This document shows positions 10,739 through 23,330 of a DNA stretch of 64,000 nt, one piece after another. Source of the DNA: Hyaloraphidium curvatum (taxonomy: Eukaryota > Monoblepharomycota > Hyaloraphidiomycetes > Hyaloraphidiales > Hyaloraphidiaceae); NCBI GenBank assembly GCA_025558095.1, contig JAIVFI010000017.1, positions 124,001 through 188,000 of the forward strand, in the 5' to 3' direction. The notes beneath the pieces were generated by a model, which was given only the letters and a program-made list of their open reading frames with translations, had not been told where the DNA came from and made no database searches. The first letter of the stretch is position 1, and the number at the start of each line of letters is the position of its first letter. A program made the position numbers and the translations under genes.

Positions 10739-10903
10739 CGCCTCGACGCGGGGAGTGATGCTGGACGGAGTGCGCGCGCGCGCCGACGCACCGCGACCCG
10801 ACTCCCGCACACAACACCCTGCTTCAGCTGCTGTGCGGCGGGGATCTGGGGCGCACCGGGGCGATAAGCCACTTGCGGTGCAGCGCCAGGGAACGCCGGC
10901 GCA
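10739..10903. promoter_or_regulatory. bidirectional promoter between dolichol kinase and RAB11
   Basis: 165 bp between the divergent start codons. It contains a CGCGCGCGCG run (10770-10779). Confidence 0.4.
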
Positions 10904-11916
<1,013 letters not shown>

Positions 11917-12150
11917 AGCTCTTCCCTGGTGTGTTCTTCTGTCGATGTATACGTATAGCTGGCACCGCTGTCATGGATTGCTATGTATTGATGTCCAATG
12001 GCTGGTGCTGCCTTGTCGAGTAGCCCAGTGTGCTGTTGCCTGTTGCCTGTTGTCCCGTCACGTAAAGTTCTGCCATGCACTCCTCCCTTACCATCTTGAT
12101 GATTCGGCTCTCCTACTGGCCAATGCCTAGGCCGGTTCGTGTTGTGTTTT
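11917..12150. other. RAB11 3' flank
   Basis: No gene is seen. Bases 11956-11971 repeat 16 bases found at the outer edge of the 46-bp inverted repeat at 275-290. Confidence 0.4.
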
Positions 12151-12895
12151 GCTTGAGTTGGACGTCAGGGCTTATCCCAGGCTGCTCCTTGATGGTGCGG
12201 AGCCAGAGCCCATAAGCAGCGTTCACCCTCCCTGCCATGCACATCGTCCTTGCTCCGCCCAGATGACGTGAGCTGGTACCCCAGAGGCTTGAAGCTGTCG
12301 TCCCTCTTCAGCTCCTGGCCCCTGTAGAGGAGCTTCACACGGTGAGGTATCCTCCAGGCCATCCACTCTGTTTTGCTGACGTTGATCTCCAGCCCATTGG
12401 CACTGGCATATGCAGACAAAAGATCCAGCTGCATCTTGGCATTGTTGCATCCTTCACCGTCTTCGAGATCAAAGTGGTGTCGTCTGCAAAGAACAAAGCC
12501 AGCAAGCTGACCATCCTCTCCTGATCCTCCTCCTCCTCAAACACCATGCCCAGATCCATCCCTTTTGCACCATTGGCCTCCATGAAAGCAGTGATGTTGT
12601 TGATGAACAAGATGAAGAACAGCGATGTTTGAAGCGATGAGAGGGGGTCCCCCTGCTTCACTCCAGTTAGGAACTTGATGAAGTCCGACTTGGGGCCGTC
12701 CACATCCCGGAGCCTTCTACACACCAGCCCGAACGCGATCTTGAACATGTCAGCAACCTGCTTGGGTACACCCGTCTCCTCCAGCTTCTTCCACAACCTC
12801 GGGCGCTCCACCATGTCAAAAGCCTTTGTGAAATCGACAAATACCATGATCAGCTTCTCCTTGCGTGCCTTGGCCACTGAGAAAGCGCCTCAGCG
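12151..12895 (-). mobile_element. LINE fragment (copy B), internal part of the reverse transcriptase
   Basis: The minus strand encodes RT blocks IMVFVDFTKAFDMVERP, GVKQGDPLSS, FADDTTLISKTVKDA and ASANGLEINVSKTEW, as in copies A and D. Insertions and frameshifts break it (extra bases around GDPLSSLQTS and after KTVKDA). It lacks both ends of the element and abuts the 3' end of copy A near 12900. It is a decayed fragment of the same LINE family. Confidence 0.8.
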
Positions 12896-12904
12896 AGGAT
12901 TTTT

Positions 12905-15078
12905 TTGAAGGAAGAAGAATAGAATAGTATTGGTGACCCGGACCTGCCCCTGGCTTGGCCGCTGTTACACCATGAGTTTGCTGCTAATTGCAAAGTTCAT
13001 CGTCGTCGTGTGTCTTTTTCATTTTCCCAGTTTTCCTGTCCTTCATGGACTTTGAGATGAAGCTGGCAATGGAGTTGAGGGCCTTCTCCTTCTGCCGCCT
13101 CGCTTTGATCGTGGGCTCGAACTCCTTGATGCTAAGAGCCCAGAGCCAGGTCTCCATGTTCCACTCGCGGCCTAGTGCTTCCAATCTAGTCTGCAGCTTC
13201 TGGCGCCGCTCCACATTTGCTGAACAGTGAAACGGAAAGTGTTGTTCGTCTCCAATGTGCTCAGGGTCATGCTTGCACGTTCTCTGCTGCACCTCAAGTC
13301 CTTGGTGCCTGCCTGTCTCCACCTCCAGGTCGTGGGTAGAGCACAGCAGCTTTTGGACATCCCTCCGGTGCTTCTCCACCCGGATCAGGGATGGTCCGAT
13401 GTGGCCAAAGGTCATGTCACACATCCTCCAAAAGTGCAGTTTGTCGTTGTCCTTGAGCCTCTGGGCATTGATCTCCCTGAACTTGCCCTTCACAAGATTC
13501 TCCACAGTCTCCTTGGGCCATGAGAAAGTGTCCTTCTCCCACATCTCCTTCCCATCTTCGCCGCCATAGTATACAAGCAGTTCCCTCAGGAAGGCAGCCC
13601 AGTTCCAGGACCCCTTCAGTGCCTCGATCTTGAGCTCTTTGTAAAGTAGGTACAGCGCAGGATCCGCTGTTTTGATGCGCATGAGGAACTTGAGTGCCGA
13701 CTAGTGGTCATGAACTGCAAGGGGGTACTGGCCAATGATCGCATACAGACAGGCCAGGGAGGTAGACTTGGGCAGATGAGTGACGGCACGAAGAGCCATG
13801 CATGTCACTTTGTCCCTGGTGCTTTCCCCGGCAAGGTACTCCTCCTTCGGCATCTCAACAATGAATGGGTTCCCATATTGGCCCACTGCCTTGACCTTTG
13901 TGTTGTAGAGCTTGAGCTGGAGGTCAGGACTCATCCCAGGCTGCTCCCTGATGTCACGGAGCCAGAGCCCATAAGCAGCGTTCATCTTGGCCTCTCTGCC
14001 ATGCACATGGTCCTTGCTCCGGCCGGTTGAGGTCAGCTGATACCCCAGAAGCTTGAAGCTGTCAACCCTCTTCAGCTCCTGGTCCCTGTACATGAGCTTT
14101 ACACGGTGAGGTATCCGCCTGGCCATCCACTCTGTCTTGCTGACGTTGATCTCCAGCCCATTGGCACTGGCATATGCAGACAGAAGATCCAGCTGCATCT
14201 TGGCATCCTTCACCGTCTTCGAGATCAAAGTGGTGTCGTCTGCAAAGAACAGAGCCAGTGTCACAGCCAGCAAGCTGACCATCCTCTCCTGATCCTCTTC
14301 CTCCTCAGACACCATGCCCAGATCCATCCCTTTTGCACTATTGGCCTCCATGAAAGCAGTGATGTCGTTGATGAACAAGACGAAGAACAGCGATGAGAGA
14401 GGGTCCCCCTGCTTCACTCCGGTCAGGAACTTGATGAAGTCTGACTTGGTCCCGTCTTCATCCCGGAGCCATCCCCACACGCGCCCGAACGCCATCTCGA
14501 ACATGTCAACAACCTGTTTGGGTACACCCATCTCCTCCAGTTTCTGCCATAACCTGGGGCGCTCCACCGTGTCAAAAGCCTTTGTGAAGTCTACAAAGAC
14601 CATGATCAGCTTCTCCTTGCGTGCCTTGGCCAGGGAGAAGAGTGCCTCGGCAAGGAACACTGCATGAAGGGTCGATCTCCGTGCACGGAATCCAAACTGC
14701 GAGCCTTCCAGGAGCTTGTTGCACTCAGCCCAGGGAGCTAGCCGAGCGTTCCAGACCAGGGAGAAGACCTTCTCCAGCGTCCTCTCTATGCTGATGCCTC
14801 GGTAGTTGCCAGCCACGTTCTTGGGCCCCTTCTTGTGCAGCATCACCAGCAGTGTCTGGCCCCAGTCATCCATCTTGACGCCATTGAGCACGTCGTTGAG
14901 GAGGTTGACAACAGCTTGCTTCAGTACTGCAGTCCCGTACTTGACGAACTCGAGCCGGATCCCATCCTCGTCCTTTGCCTTGCCGTTGGGGGCCTTCTTC
15001 AAGACCCTCTCCAGCTCCTTGAGGGTGATGGGGCGCAGCAGGTCTCCAGAAGGCGTGATCGTGGCCTCTCCTCAAGAG
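12905..15078 (-). mobile_element. 5'-truncated LINE (copy A) with most of the RT and the C-terminal domain
   Basis: The minus strand from about 15002 carries an RT domain: YRGISIERTLEKVFSL, GSQFGFRARRSTLHAVF, VFVDFTKAFDTVERP, GVKQGDPLSSLFFVLFIND and FADDTTLIS. After an in-frame TAG near 13701 (GAG in copy D) the frame continues to 12984. The C-terminal part holds a Cys/His knuckle-like motif (RTCKHDPEH then FHCSANVERRQ). The 3' end near 12910 reads GGGTCACCAATACTATTCT on the sense strand, followed by an ATTCT-type tail. The 5' part (ORF1 and endonuclease) is missing: the element stops at about 15078, head-to-head with the Gag fragment. Confidence 0.9.
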
Positions 15079-15097
15079 CAACAACAGGCCTCAGCAC

Positions 15098-15928
15098 ATG
15101 AAGGAAGGAGAGTTCGAGATCGCTGTCAGCCAGGCAAAGGGGTACCTGCAGATGCTCACGGACCCAAGCTGGCACAAGGACATTGAGAGCCGCACCCCGG
15201 CCGACTTCTGGACGTGGATACAGCAGAGATGCCAACAACTCAATCCGAATGAATGCCACATGGCAAAGTCCAAGATTCAGCTCTGGGAGTGGAACCCGAA
15301 ATTCGATTCCGAAGCGACCGCGAAGGACTTCCTGGAGAAGGTCCAAATGGCGGAAATCGTCGGATCCCCCGTTTCAGACAAGGGACAGCTCGACATCCTT
15401 CTTGACGCGCAGACGCGTGTCCCCGTCAAGTACATGTACCAGCTGCAGACCCTCTCCACGACAAGGATGAAGGTACCGGGCGCGTTCGACGCGAACGAAA
15501 AGAATGCCGCGGGCGACTGCACAGCGAAGGCCCTCTTCGACGAGATACACCAAGCAGACGAACGAATGAAGCTCGAGAAACGCGAAGATGCGTCCGATCA
15601 GCAGCGCGAAAGGTTTGGATTCGTTGCTCAAGGCGGACCAGAACGCGGGCACGGAGGCTTCCGCGGCGCGTACCGTGGCACGCGTGCCAACGAGCGAGGC
15701 GAACGATGCCTGTCACCCTACTTCAACGGCAATTGCTACAACTGCGGGAAGCCGGGCCATCGCGCGGTGGACTGCTGGAGTGCCCCGGCCGGGAATAGGG
15801 GCCGTGGCACCCGCTACCGCCTCACCAACTCAACCGGGAGGCAGTTCATGGCCGAGATGGTTGGTGGCACAGAGGATGGAGACGAGAAGAGGCAGACTGA
15901 TGGTGGGTTTGGCCATGACCAGGCGTGA
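15098..15928 (+). pseudogene. Ty1/copia-like retrotransposon Gag fragment with CCHC zinc knuckle
   Basis: 276 codons. The N-terminal two thirds has the helical layout of copia-type Gag (TPADFWTWIQQRCQQL, then VKYMYQLQTLSTTRMK). A basic Gly/Arg-rich stretch is followed by the zinc knuckle CYNCGKPGHRAVDC. No protease, integrase or reverse transcriptase follows, and no long terminal repeats are visible, so this is a truncated remnant or a domesticated Gag. Its 5' end coincides with the truncated edge of LINE copy A, suggesting the LINE inserted into or beside it. Confidence 0.72.
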
Positions 15929-16280
15929 GAATGGAGAGGCATGTGGAACATGAGCTGCATAGAGATGCAAGCTCCAAAAGCAATTGAAGTGATGGCATCA
16001 AAGACCCCTGGTCACAGGTGCCCAGAGACAGGTGCGGATGAGACAGGTGGCGTTCCTGGTGTTTGTTGTGTTATTCCCCCTCCTAAGCGACCGCTTCCTA
16101 GGCAATTGCTAGCCAGAAAACATCCGCCCATCCAAGTGTTGGAATGGATTGTTGCTACGATTCTGTATCAATAGGGAGTCTATTGGCGTGTGGGGATACT
16201 TGGGTACGACCGGAGGGGTCATCTAGGGACTTGTCATCGCAAGGGAATGGACAACGGGTCAACGTGAAACTGTCCCTCTC
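15929..16280. other. non-coding stretch between the Gag fragment and LINE copy C
   Basis: No conserved coding signal. It probably comprises the 3' part of the Gag-bearing element and the unannotated 5' flank of LINE copy C. Confidence 0.4.
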
Positions 16281-17654
16281 GTCGAGAATGGAGGAGCGGA
16301 TCAAATTGCGAAGCTCGCGGACGGGATGCGCGACATGCGGTCTCGCCTGGACGCTCAGGAAGCGCTCATTGGAGCCCAGAGCGCGCAGCTTCTAGACGCG
16401 ATGGCGGCGATTCGCGCGCAAGAAGCACGGATAAGCGAGCTGGAGAAGGCCAACCGCAAGTCGGAGGTCCGCCTCGACCGCAAGCTGGACGCGATGAAGG
16501 CACTCACCGACATGGCCAAGGTTCACGACGATAACACGCAGCGGGCCGCGATCGAGACGAAAAAGATCGAGGAAGCGCTTCTGCTCGCCGAAGAAGCGCC
16601 CGCGGGAACGGGGTGGACCACAACTCGGAAGAGGGGCCCGCGGAGGCCGACTACCGCCGCTCCTATCGCTGAGCCGGACCCTTGGGCCGTCGGACCACAA
16701 ACGCCCGAAGAGCGCGATCAAGAGCGTGCCATAAAGGAGACGCTCGTGTGCAAAGGGAGGATCCGCCGGGCGCCCGAAAGTGCGAAGACCGGAGAAGGCG
16801 CCCGTGACCTCCTCAAGCGCTGCGCCCTCGACCTGCCGCACGACCACAAGGACCGTGAGGCGCTCGTTCAGCGGACCGATGCGCTCCGCTCAAGGAGATC
16901 GTGGTGGACAAGTGGTACCTCACGGGAAATCGCACCTTTGACCTCTTGACCAGCTCACGTTCTCGACCAAGGAGGACCGGGAGACGCTCATTCGGCTCAA
17001 CGAGGCTGGAGCCCTGAAGCACCTGGCTGCGTACGCGAGCCGCGAGAAGACGTGGATGCAGAAGAACCGGTCTACTGCGCAGTACCACCTGGTCCAACAG
17101 ATGGAGAAGGATGGGATTCCCTTCCGCCGCGACGGCCCGAAGATCGTCTACACGCCGCCGGAAACAGGCCTGGAAACGACGCTCACCATGGAAAAGATTG
17201 AAGCAAAGTCGCGCGAGCTTTGGGAGACGCGCCAGACTGCACGCGCGAACGCTGGAGAGCGTCTTGCGCGCGGCTAGGAAAGCGAGACTCGGACATGCCT
17301 CAAGATACTGTACCAAAACGTCGAGCGGAAGCTCGAGAAGAGCCTCTTTATACGTGAGCTGCTGCTACACATTGTAGAGTACGATATCGTCGTTTTCGCT
17401 GAAGCAAGGTGGACGGGCAAAGGCGAGAAGCGGACTTGGGAGGAGCATATGAGCAACAACGACATCCGCGCAGAGGTTGCCGCGGTACTGGAAACGTTCG
17501 AGGTTTATGAGAAGAGCTGCTCGGAGCATGGTGGAGGAGGGTTGACGGTCTTTGTGCGAAAGGAGCTACCGCACACCGTACGGACAGACTTGGACCCGAT
17601 CCTGGACGTCGTGCAGATCCAAGTCGGCGGAGTGAACGTGCTGGGGGCGTACAT
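16281..17654 (+). mobile_element. LINE copy C: ORF1 and start of endonuclease, 3' truncated
   Basis: ORF1 runs from about 16281 with an N-terminal coiled coil (DGMRDMRSRLDAQEALIG, then RAQEARISELEKANRKSE). It then shifts frame around 16900-16950 and resumes as TFSTKEDRETLIRLNEAG up to a TAG at 17275-17277. The next in-frame codons encode the apurinic-type endonuclease N-terminus (LKILYQNVERKLEKS, DIVVFAEARWTGK), and the first methionine is MSNNDIRAE at 17449. The LINE sequence ends abruptly at about 17654 after NVLGAY, where Pif1-related sequence begins in the same frame. Bases 17090-17654 are almost identical to 19593-20146 in copy D. Confidence 0.82.
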
Positions 17655-19200
17655 GCATACGGTTGTTGAGCGACACCCATTGGGTGGCTTTATGCGAGGC
17701 ATGTCTCTGCATGAGATGGTCAGCTTGTCACGCAACGAGCCACTGAAACGGGCATCCGGTCTTTCTGCAAAGGCAAAGCGCCCTGTGTCTTTGGATGCAT
17801 CAGCAAACATGGGTCCCATCATGGAAGACGACACTGACGAAACAGTGCTACCTGAAGGGGAAGACAAGGGACTGACTGACCAGGAACTGCAGGCATACCG
17901 TGATTTTCCTGCTGGGGGGCCTTCAAGCACAAAATATCCTCGTGACATCTACAGAGAAGGACATCCCTTGCAAAGGCTGAAGGGACGGGTTCTGTTCACC
18001 ACCCCTCACGCCGTAAGTTACAAGAAGGGAGGCTTTGGGCGCAGGAACGTCACCACCAATCGCGAAAAGGAGGCAAAATTCAAACTCCTGTGCTTTGTTG
18101 GCGGCATTGAGACTGTACAAGACTTTTTGGTGGACCGGGCAACGGGCTTCATTGCAACCACGTATGAGGAAGCCTGGAACTATCACTGGAACCGGACTGT
18201 GAAGCACAATCCCCTGCTGAAGAGGTGGTTGGACAATTTCGACGACTTTTTGCGCTGGACAGCCAAGGCAGATGCTCGGCAGCGAGGAGAGGAAGCAGAA
18301 GATAGCGATGATGAGGACGATGATGGGCTGGATCCTGGAGAGGATCCTGAGGGAATCGAGTCTGCAGGTGGTTTGCAAGAGGCAGGCTTTGGTGATGGCT
18401 ATGAAGGGCCAAGAGGTTCAACGGGCTCGGACCGGCGCAATCCCAACTACGTCACGGAGCTGGAGGCCATTTTTGGGGAAGGAAACCTTGGGGCCGCCAT
18501 AGATCACTTGCGAGCGGAGGATGGAATTGAAGTGGGCGAGCAGGAGTCCCAGGCACACTTGGCTGCACTCAAAGACCAGGTGCATGCTGCTTCCAGGTGG
18601 CCAGCAGACAAACACGCAACAACTGTGAAGCCCAGGCCGACCAAAGAGGACGCCGCGTTTCCTTCCTCTGAATTGGGTGCGGAGATTCCCATGGCTACGT
18701 GGAAGAAACAACTGGTTACTGAGAAGAGGACAAAGACCGTAAAAGGGCGCATTGAAGTGGATAATGGTCCCTCGGACAATCAGATGCAGCCCCTGACTCA
18801 GCCGAGCTTGTTACCTGTGGACAGGTCCATGCTCGCAAGTGTGCCCAACCATGTCACACCTGGGGCCTTGGTGATTGATAATCAGGCACAGCATAGCGGT
18901 TCAGGTGCTTCCCTTGGTGCCAATTACGATGTGGACAGAGGTGGTCTGGTGGAAGAGACCATGGAGAGCCTGGGAAGGTGGCTTCGAGATCCGTGTGCTG
19001 CTGGTGACCCAGAGGAGATGGAACGCAAATCCCGGTTGCTGCTGAGGAAAGTGATGGATCACTACGACCTCAACAAGGAGCAACGGTATGCAGTGGCCAT
19101 CAAAGGTAATGCTCATCGTCTCCCCCTAAAGATCATGGCCACGGCTCTGAGGGAGCTCCGGAACGTCCAAAGCGGCTCATTGGGCCGCTTGAGAGTCTTG
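17655..19200 (+). pseudogene. Pif1-type helicase gene, 5' part (upstream of Walker A), split by LINE copy D
   Basis: An open frame fused in frame to LINE endonuclease at its start and to LINE ORF1 at its end gives a chimeric 709-codon frame. The central part includes SYKKGGFGRRNVTTNREK, YEEAWNYHWNRTVKHN, an acidic DSDDEDDDGLDPGEDPE run, and ends with DHYDLNKEQRYAVAI. The last is the usual LNxEQRxA block just before Walker A in Pif1-like helicases. The Walker A part occurs at 23331-23911, after LINE copy D. In Helitrons and in fungal Pif1 families this order is common, but I see no Rep domain, so Helitron origin is only possible. Confidence 0.6.
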
Positions 19201-22200
19201 GAGCAACCTCTGGGCGCTGCAAGGTCTCGTGCTTCTCAGCGCGACCCCGCGAGCGAGTCTGGCGCGAAGACCCCAGCGCCAGACACACCGCCCCCCCGGG
19301 AACCCTCGCAACCCCCTATACCACCCACCAAACGCATCGGCGGACCACCGCGGGCAACAGCGGGGCCAACGCCCGCCGGTTGTGCCGAGATTCGGGTCGA
19401 CAACACGACGGCGGTTGCGGGACCAAACAACCAACCGCCCCGAATCTCCCCTCAACTACCCGGCTCCGCCCGGCTTCCGACCGTCCGCACTTATGTTCAA
19501 AGGCTGAGCGTCACTCCCGTCGAGAATGGAGGAGCGGATCAAATTGCGAAGCTCGCGGACGGGATGCGCGACATGTAGTCTCGCCCCAGCAGATGGAGAA
19601 GGATGGGATTCCCTTCCGCCGCGACGGCCCGAAGATCGTCTACACGCCGCCGGAAACAGGCCTGGAAACGACGCTCACCATGGAAAAGATCGAAGCAAAG
19701 TCGCGCGAGCTTTGGGAGACGCGCCAGACTGCACCCGCGAACGCTGGAGAGCGTGCTGCGCGCGGCTAGGAAAACGAGACTCGGACATGCCTCAAGATAC
19801 TGTACCAAAACGTCGAGCGGAAGCTCGAGAAGAGCCTCTTTATACGTGAGCTGCTGCTACACATTGTAGAGTACGATATCGTCGTTTTCGCTGAAGCAAG
19901 GTGGACGGGCAAAGGCGAGAAGCGGACTTGGGAGGAGCATATGAGCAACAACGACATCCGCGCAGAGGTTGCCGCGGTACTGGAAACGTTCGAGGTTTAT
20001 GAGAAGAGCTGCTCGGAGCATGGTGGAGGAGGGTTGACGGTCTTTGTGCGAAAGGAGCTACCGCACACCGTACGGACAGACTTGGACCCGATCCTGGACG
20101 TCGTGCAGATCCAAGTCGGCGGAGTGAACGTGCTGGGGGCGTACACACCGCCGACGCCAACGCAGGACATACTCACACAGGACGAGATGTGGTCGAGGTT
20201 CTCAGGGATTGTGGCTGGGTGCGACATGCCGATTGTGATCGGGGACCTGAACGCACATGTGGGGATAAGCGAGGCAAACAGCGACGTGCGTGGCACGAGC
20301 TTGGGAAAGCGTGTAATCCGGTCGGAGCAGCGCACGGATCGGAGGGGGAAACAGCTACTTGCACTGTGCCACGAGGAGGAGCTGGTGATCCTGAATGGGC
20401 GCCTCGAGCCGGGGGCAACAACTCGCGCAGGAAAGGATGGCGAGCGGGACAGCACCTTGGACTACGCAATCGTGCCGCAGAGCCGCTACGGGACGGTCAC
20501 CCACCTTGCATTTGTGAAGGAAGGCTGGGTCGTCACCTCAGACCACATGGCACTGAGCCTGACCATCAAGGCCAACCTTGTGCGACCAGCTGCGAAGGAG
20601 AACAAGCCGCACTGCAAGCCCGTGCCATGCAACTTCCACTTCCTCGCAATAATGCGAAACCTCTACGACGAGCCCTGGGTCAAGGAGGCAATGCAAGAGT
20701 ACGAGCAACTTCAAGCTGGATCCGACAAGTGCAACCGGCTCATCCAGATCATGGCAGCGGTGAACAAGGTCGCGAAGAAGAAGTACGACAAGGTCAGCGT
20801 ACACGAAGAGGCGGACAAGTTCCTCAACGGCTTTGCGGACTCGGCAGAGAGGGCCGAGATCGATCGGAAGCTGTCACGCCTTCTTGAGCTACGATCCCTC
20901 ATGGAGAAGGACGAGTGGAAGAAGGAGTACCAGGGGAAGACGCGGGAGCTGGAGAAGGAGCCGAAGAAGTTGGAGAAGAGGATGCGGAGGGTTGCTGAGC
21001 GAGAGAACTCCAAGCTGCTAGAGCGACTCTTCAGGCGAGAGCCTAAGGGGTACTACCAGCTGCTTGGAAAGGCTCACGCAAGGCGCAAGGGCAACCCCGT
21101 GCCCTTTGCAGAGCTGGTGCGCCACATGGAGATGGTCGCCAGCGCCGAGTACGTGACCAAGATCGAGGAGGATCCAAGGCTCACGTTTCCACCACTTCCC
21201 AAGGCCACGATCACGCCTTCTGGAGACCTGCTGCGCCCCATCACCCTCAAGGAGCTGGAGAGGGTCTTGAAGAAGGCCCCCAACGGCAAGGCAAAGGACG
21301 AGGATGGGATCCGGCTCGAGTTCGTCAAGTACGGGACTGCAGTACTGAAGCAAGCTGTTGTCAACCTCCTCAACGACGTGCTCAATGGCGTCAAGATGGA
21401 TGACTGGGGCCAGACACTGCTGGTGATGCTGCACAAGAAGGGGCCCAAGAACGTGGCTGGCAACTACCGAGGCATCAGCATAGAGAGGACGCTGGAGAAG
21501 GTCTTCTCCCTGGTCTGGAACGCTCGGCTAGCTCCCTGGGCTGAGTGCAACAAGCTGCTGGAAGGCTCGCAGTTTGGATTCCGTGCACGGAGATCGACCC
21601 TTCATGCAGTGTTCCTTGCCGAGGCACTCTTCTCCTTGGCCAAGGCACGCAAGGAGAAGCTGATCATGGTGTTTGTAGACTTCACAAAGGCTTTTGACAC
21701 GGTGGAGCGCCCCAGGTTATGGCAGAAGCTGGAGGAGATGGGAGTACCCAAACAGGCTGTTGACATGTTCGAGATGGCGTTTGGGCGCGTGTGGGGACAG
21801 CTCCGGGATGAAGACGGGACCAAGTCAGACTTCATCAAGTTCCTGACCGGAGTGAAGCAGGGGGACCCTCTCTCGTCGCTGTTCTTCATCTTGTTCATCA
21901 ACGACATCACTGCTTTCATGGAGGCCAATGGTGCAAAAGGGATGGATCTGGGCATGGTGTCTGAGGAGGAAGAGGATCAGGAGAGGATGGTCAGCTTGCT
22001 GGCTCTGTTCTTTGCAGACGACACCACTTTGATCTCGAAGACGGTGAAGGATGCCAAGATGCAGCTGGATCTTTTGTCTGCATATGCCAGTGCCAATGGG
22101 CTGGAGATCAACGTCAGCAAGACAGAGTGGATGGCCAGGAGGATACCTCACCGTGTAAAGCTCATGTACAGGGACCAGGAGCTGAAGAGGGTCGACAGCT

Positions 22201-23330
22201 TCAAGCTTCTGGGGTATCAGCTGACCTCAACCGGCCGGAGCAAGGACCATGTGCATGGCAGAGAGGCCAAGATGAACGCTGCTTATGGGCTCTGGCTCCG
22301 TGACATCAGGGAGCAGCCTGGGATGAGTCCTGACCTCCAGCTCAAGCTCTACAACACAAAGGTCAAGGCAGTGGGCTAATATGGGAACCCGTTCATTGTT
22401 GAGATGCCGAAGGAGGAGTACCTTGCCGGGGAAAGCACCAGGGACAAAGTGACATGCATGGCTCTTCGTGCCGTCACTCATCTGCCCAAGTCTACCTCCC
22501 TGGCCTGTCTGTATGCGATCACTGGCCAGTACCCCCTTGCAGTTCATGACCACGAGTCGGCACTCAAGTTCCTCATGTGCATCAAAACAGCGGATCCTGC
22601 GCTGTACCTACTTTACAAAGAGCTCAAGATCGAGGCACTGAAGGGGTCCTGGAACTGGGCTGCCTTCCTGAGGGAACTACTTGTATACTATGGTGGCGAA
22701 GATGGGAAGGAGATGTGGGAGAAGGACACTGTCTCATGGCCCAAGGAGACTGTGGAGAATCTTGTGAAGGGCAAGTTCAGGGAGATCAATGCCCAGAGGC
22801 TCAAGGACAACGACAAACTGCACTTTTGGAGGATGTGTGACATGACCTTTGGCCACATCGGACCATCCTTGATCCGGGTGGAGAAGCACCGGAGGGATGT
22901 CCAAAAGTTGCTGTGCTCTACCCACGACCTGGAGGTGGAGACAGGCAGGCACCAAGGACGTGAGGTGCAGCAGAGAACGTGCAAGCATGACCCTGAGCAC
23001 ATTGGAGACGAGCAACACTTTCTGTTTCACTGTTCAGCAAATGTGGAGCGGCGCCAGAAGCTGCAGACTAGATTGGAAGCACTAGGCCGCGAGTGGAACA
23101 TGGAGACCTGGCTCTGGGCTCTTAGCATCAAGGAGTTCGAGCCCACGATCAAAGCGAGGCGGCAGAAGGAGAAGGCCCTCAACTCCATTGCCAGCTTCAT
23201 CTCAAAGTCCATGAAGGACAGGAAAACTGGGAAAATGAAAAAGACACACGACGACGATGAACTTTGCAATTAGCAGCAAACTCATGGTGTAACAGCGGCC
23301 AAGCCAGGGGCAGATCCGGGTCACCAATAC
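19201..23330 (+). mobile_element. near-full-length LINE (copy D)
   Basis: It runs from a proline-rich ORF1 start at about 19200 to the 3' terminal motif GGGTCACCAATACTATTCT near 23330. ORF1 is internally deleted: bases equivalent to about 16340-17095 of copy C are missing around 19582. ORF2 (19941-23273) encodes an APE-type endonuclease (VIGDLNAHVGISEANSD, SDHMALSLTIK), an RT with all core blocks and a C-terminal Cys/His motif. A CAA-to-TAA nonsense change at 22377-22379 is the only visible break; copies A and E retain CAA. The element interrupts the Pif1-type helicase gene. Near-identity with copy C suggests recent activity. Confidence 0.88.
19941..23273 (+). pseudogene. LINE ORF2: endonuclease-reverse transcriptase with one nonsense codon
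   Basis: About 1,110 codons if the TAA at 22377-22379 is ignored. Domains in order: APE endonuclease (about residues 1-220, its first conserved residues lying upstream of the first Met), a basic/coiled linker, RT palm and fingers (YRGISIERTLEKVF, FGFRARRST, VDFTKAFDTV, GVKQGDPLSS, FADDTTLIS), a thumb region (INVSKTEWMARRIPHR) and a C-terminal Cys/His knuckle (CKHDPEHIGDEQHFLFHC). RNase H is not apparent. The enzyme family nicks target DNA and primes reverse transcription from the nick. Confidence 0.88.

Noticed and set aside
13701-13703. real C-terminus for LINE copy A ORF2 at this TAG
   Set aside because: Copy D has GAG at the same place and homology continues on both sides, so it is a nonsense mutation.
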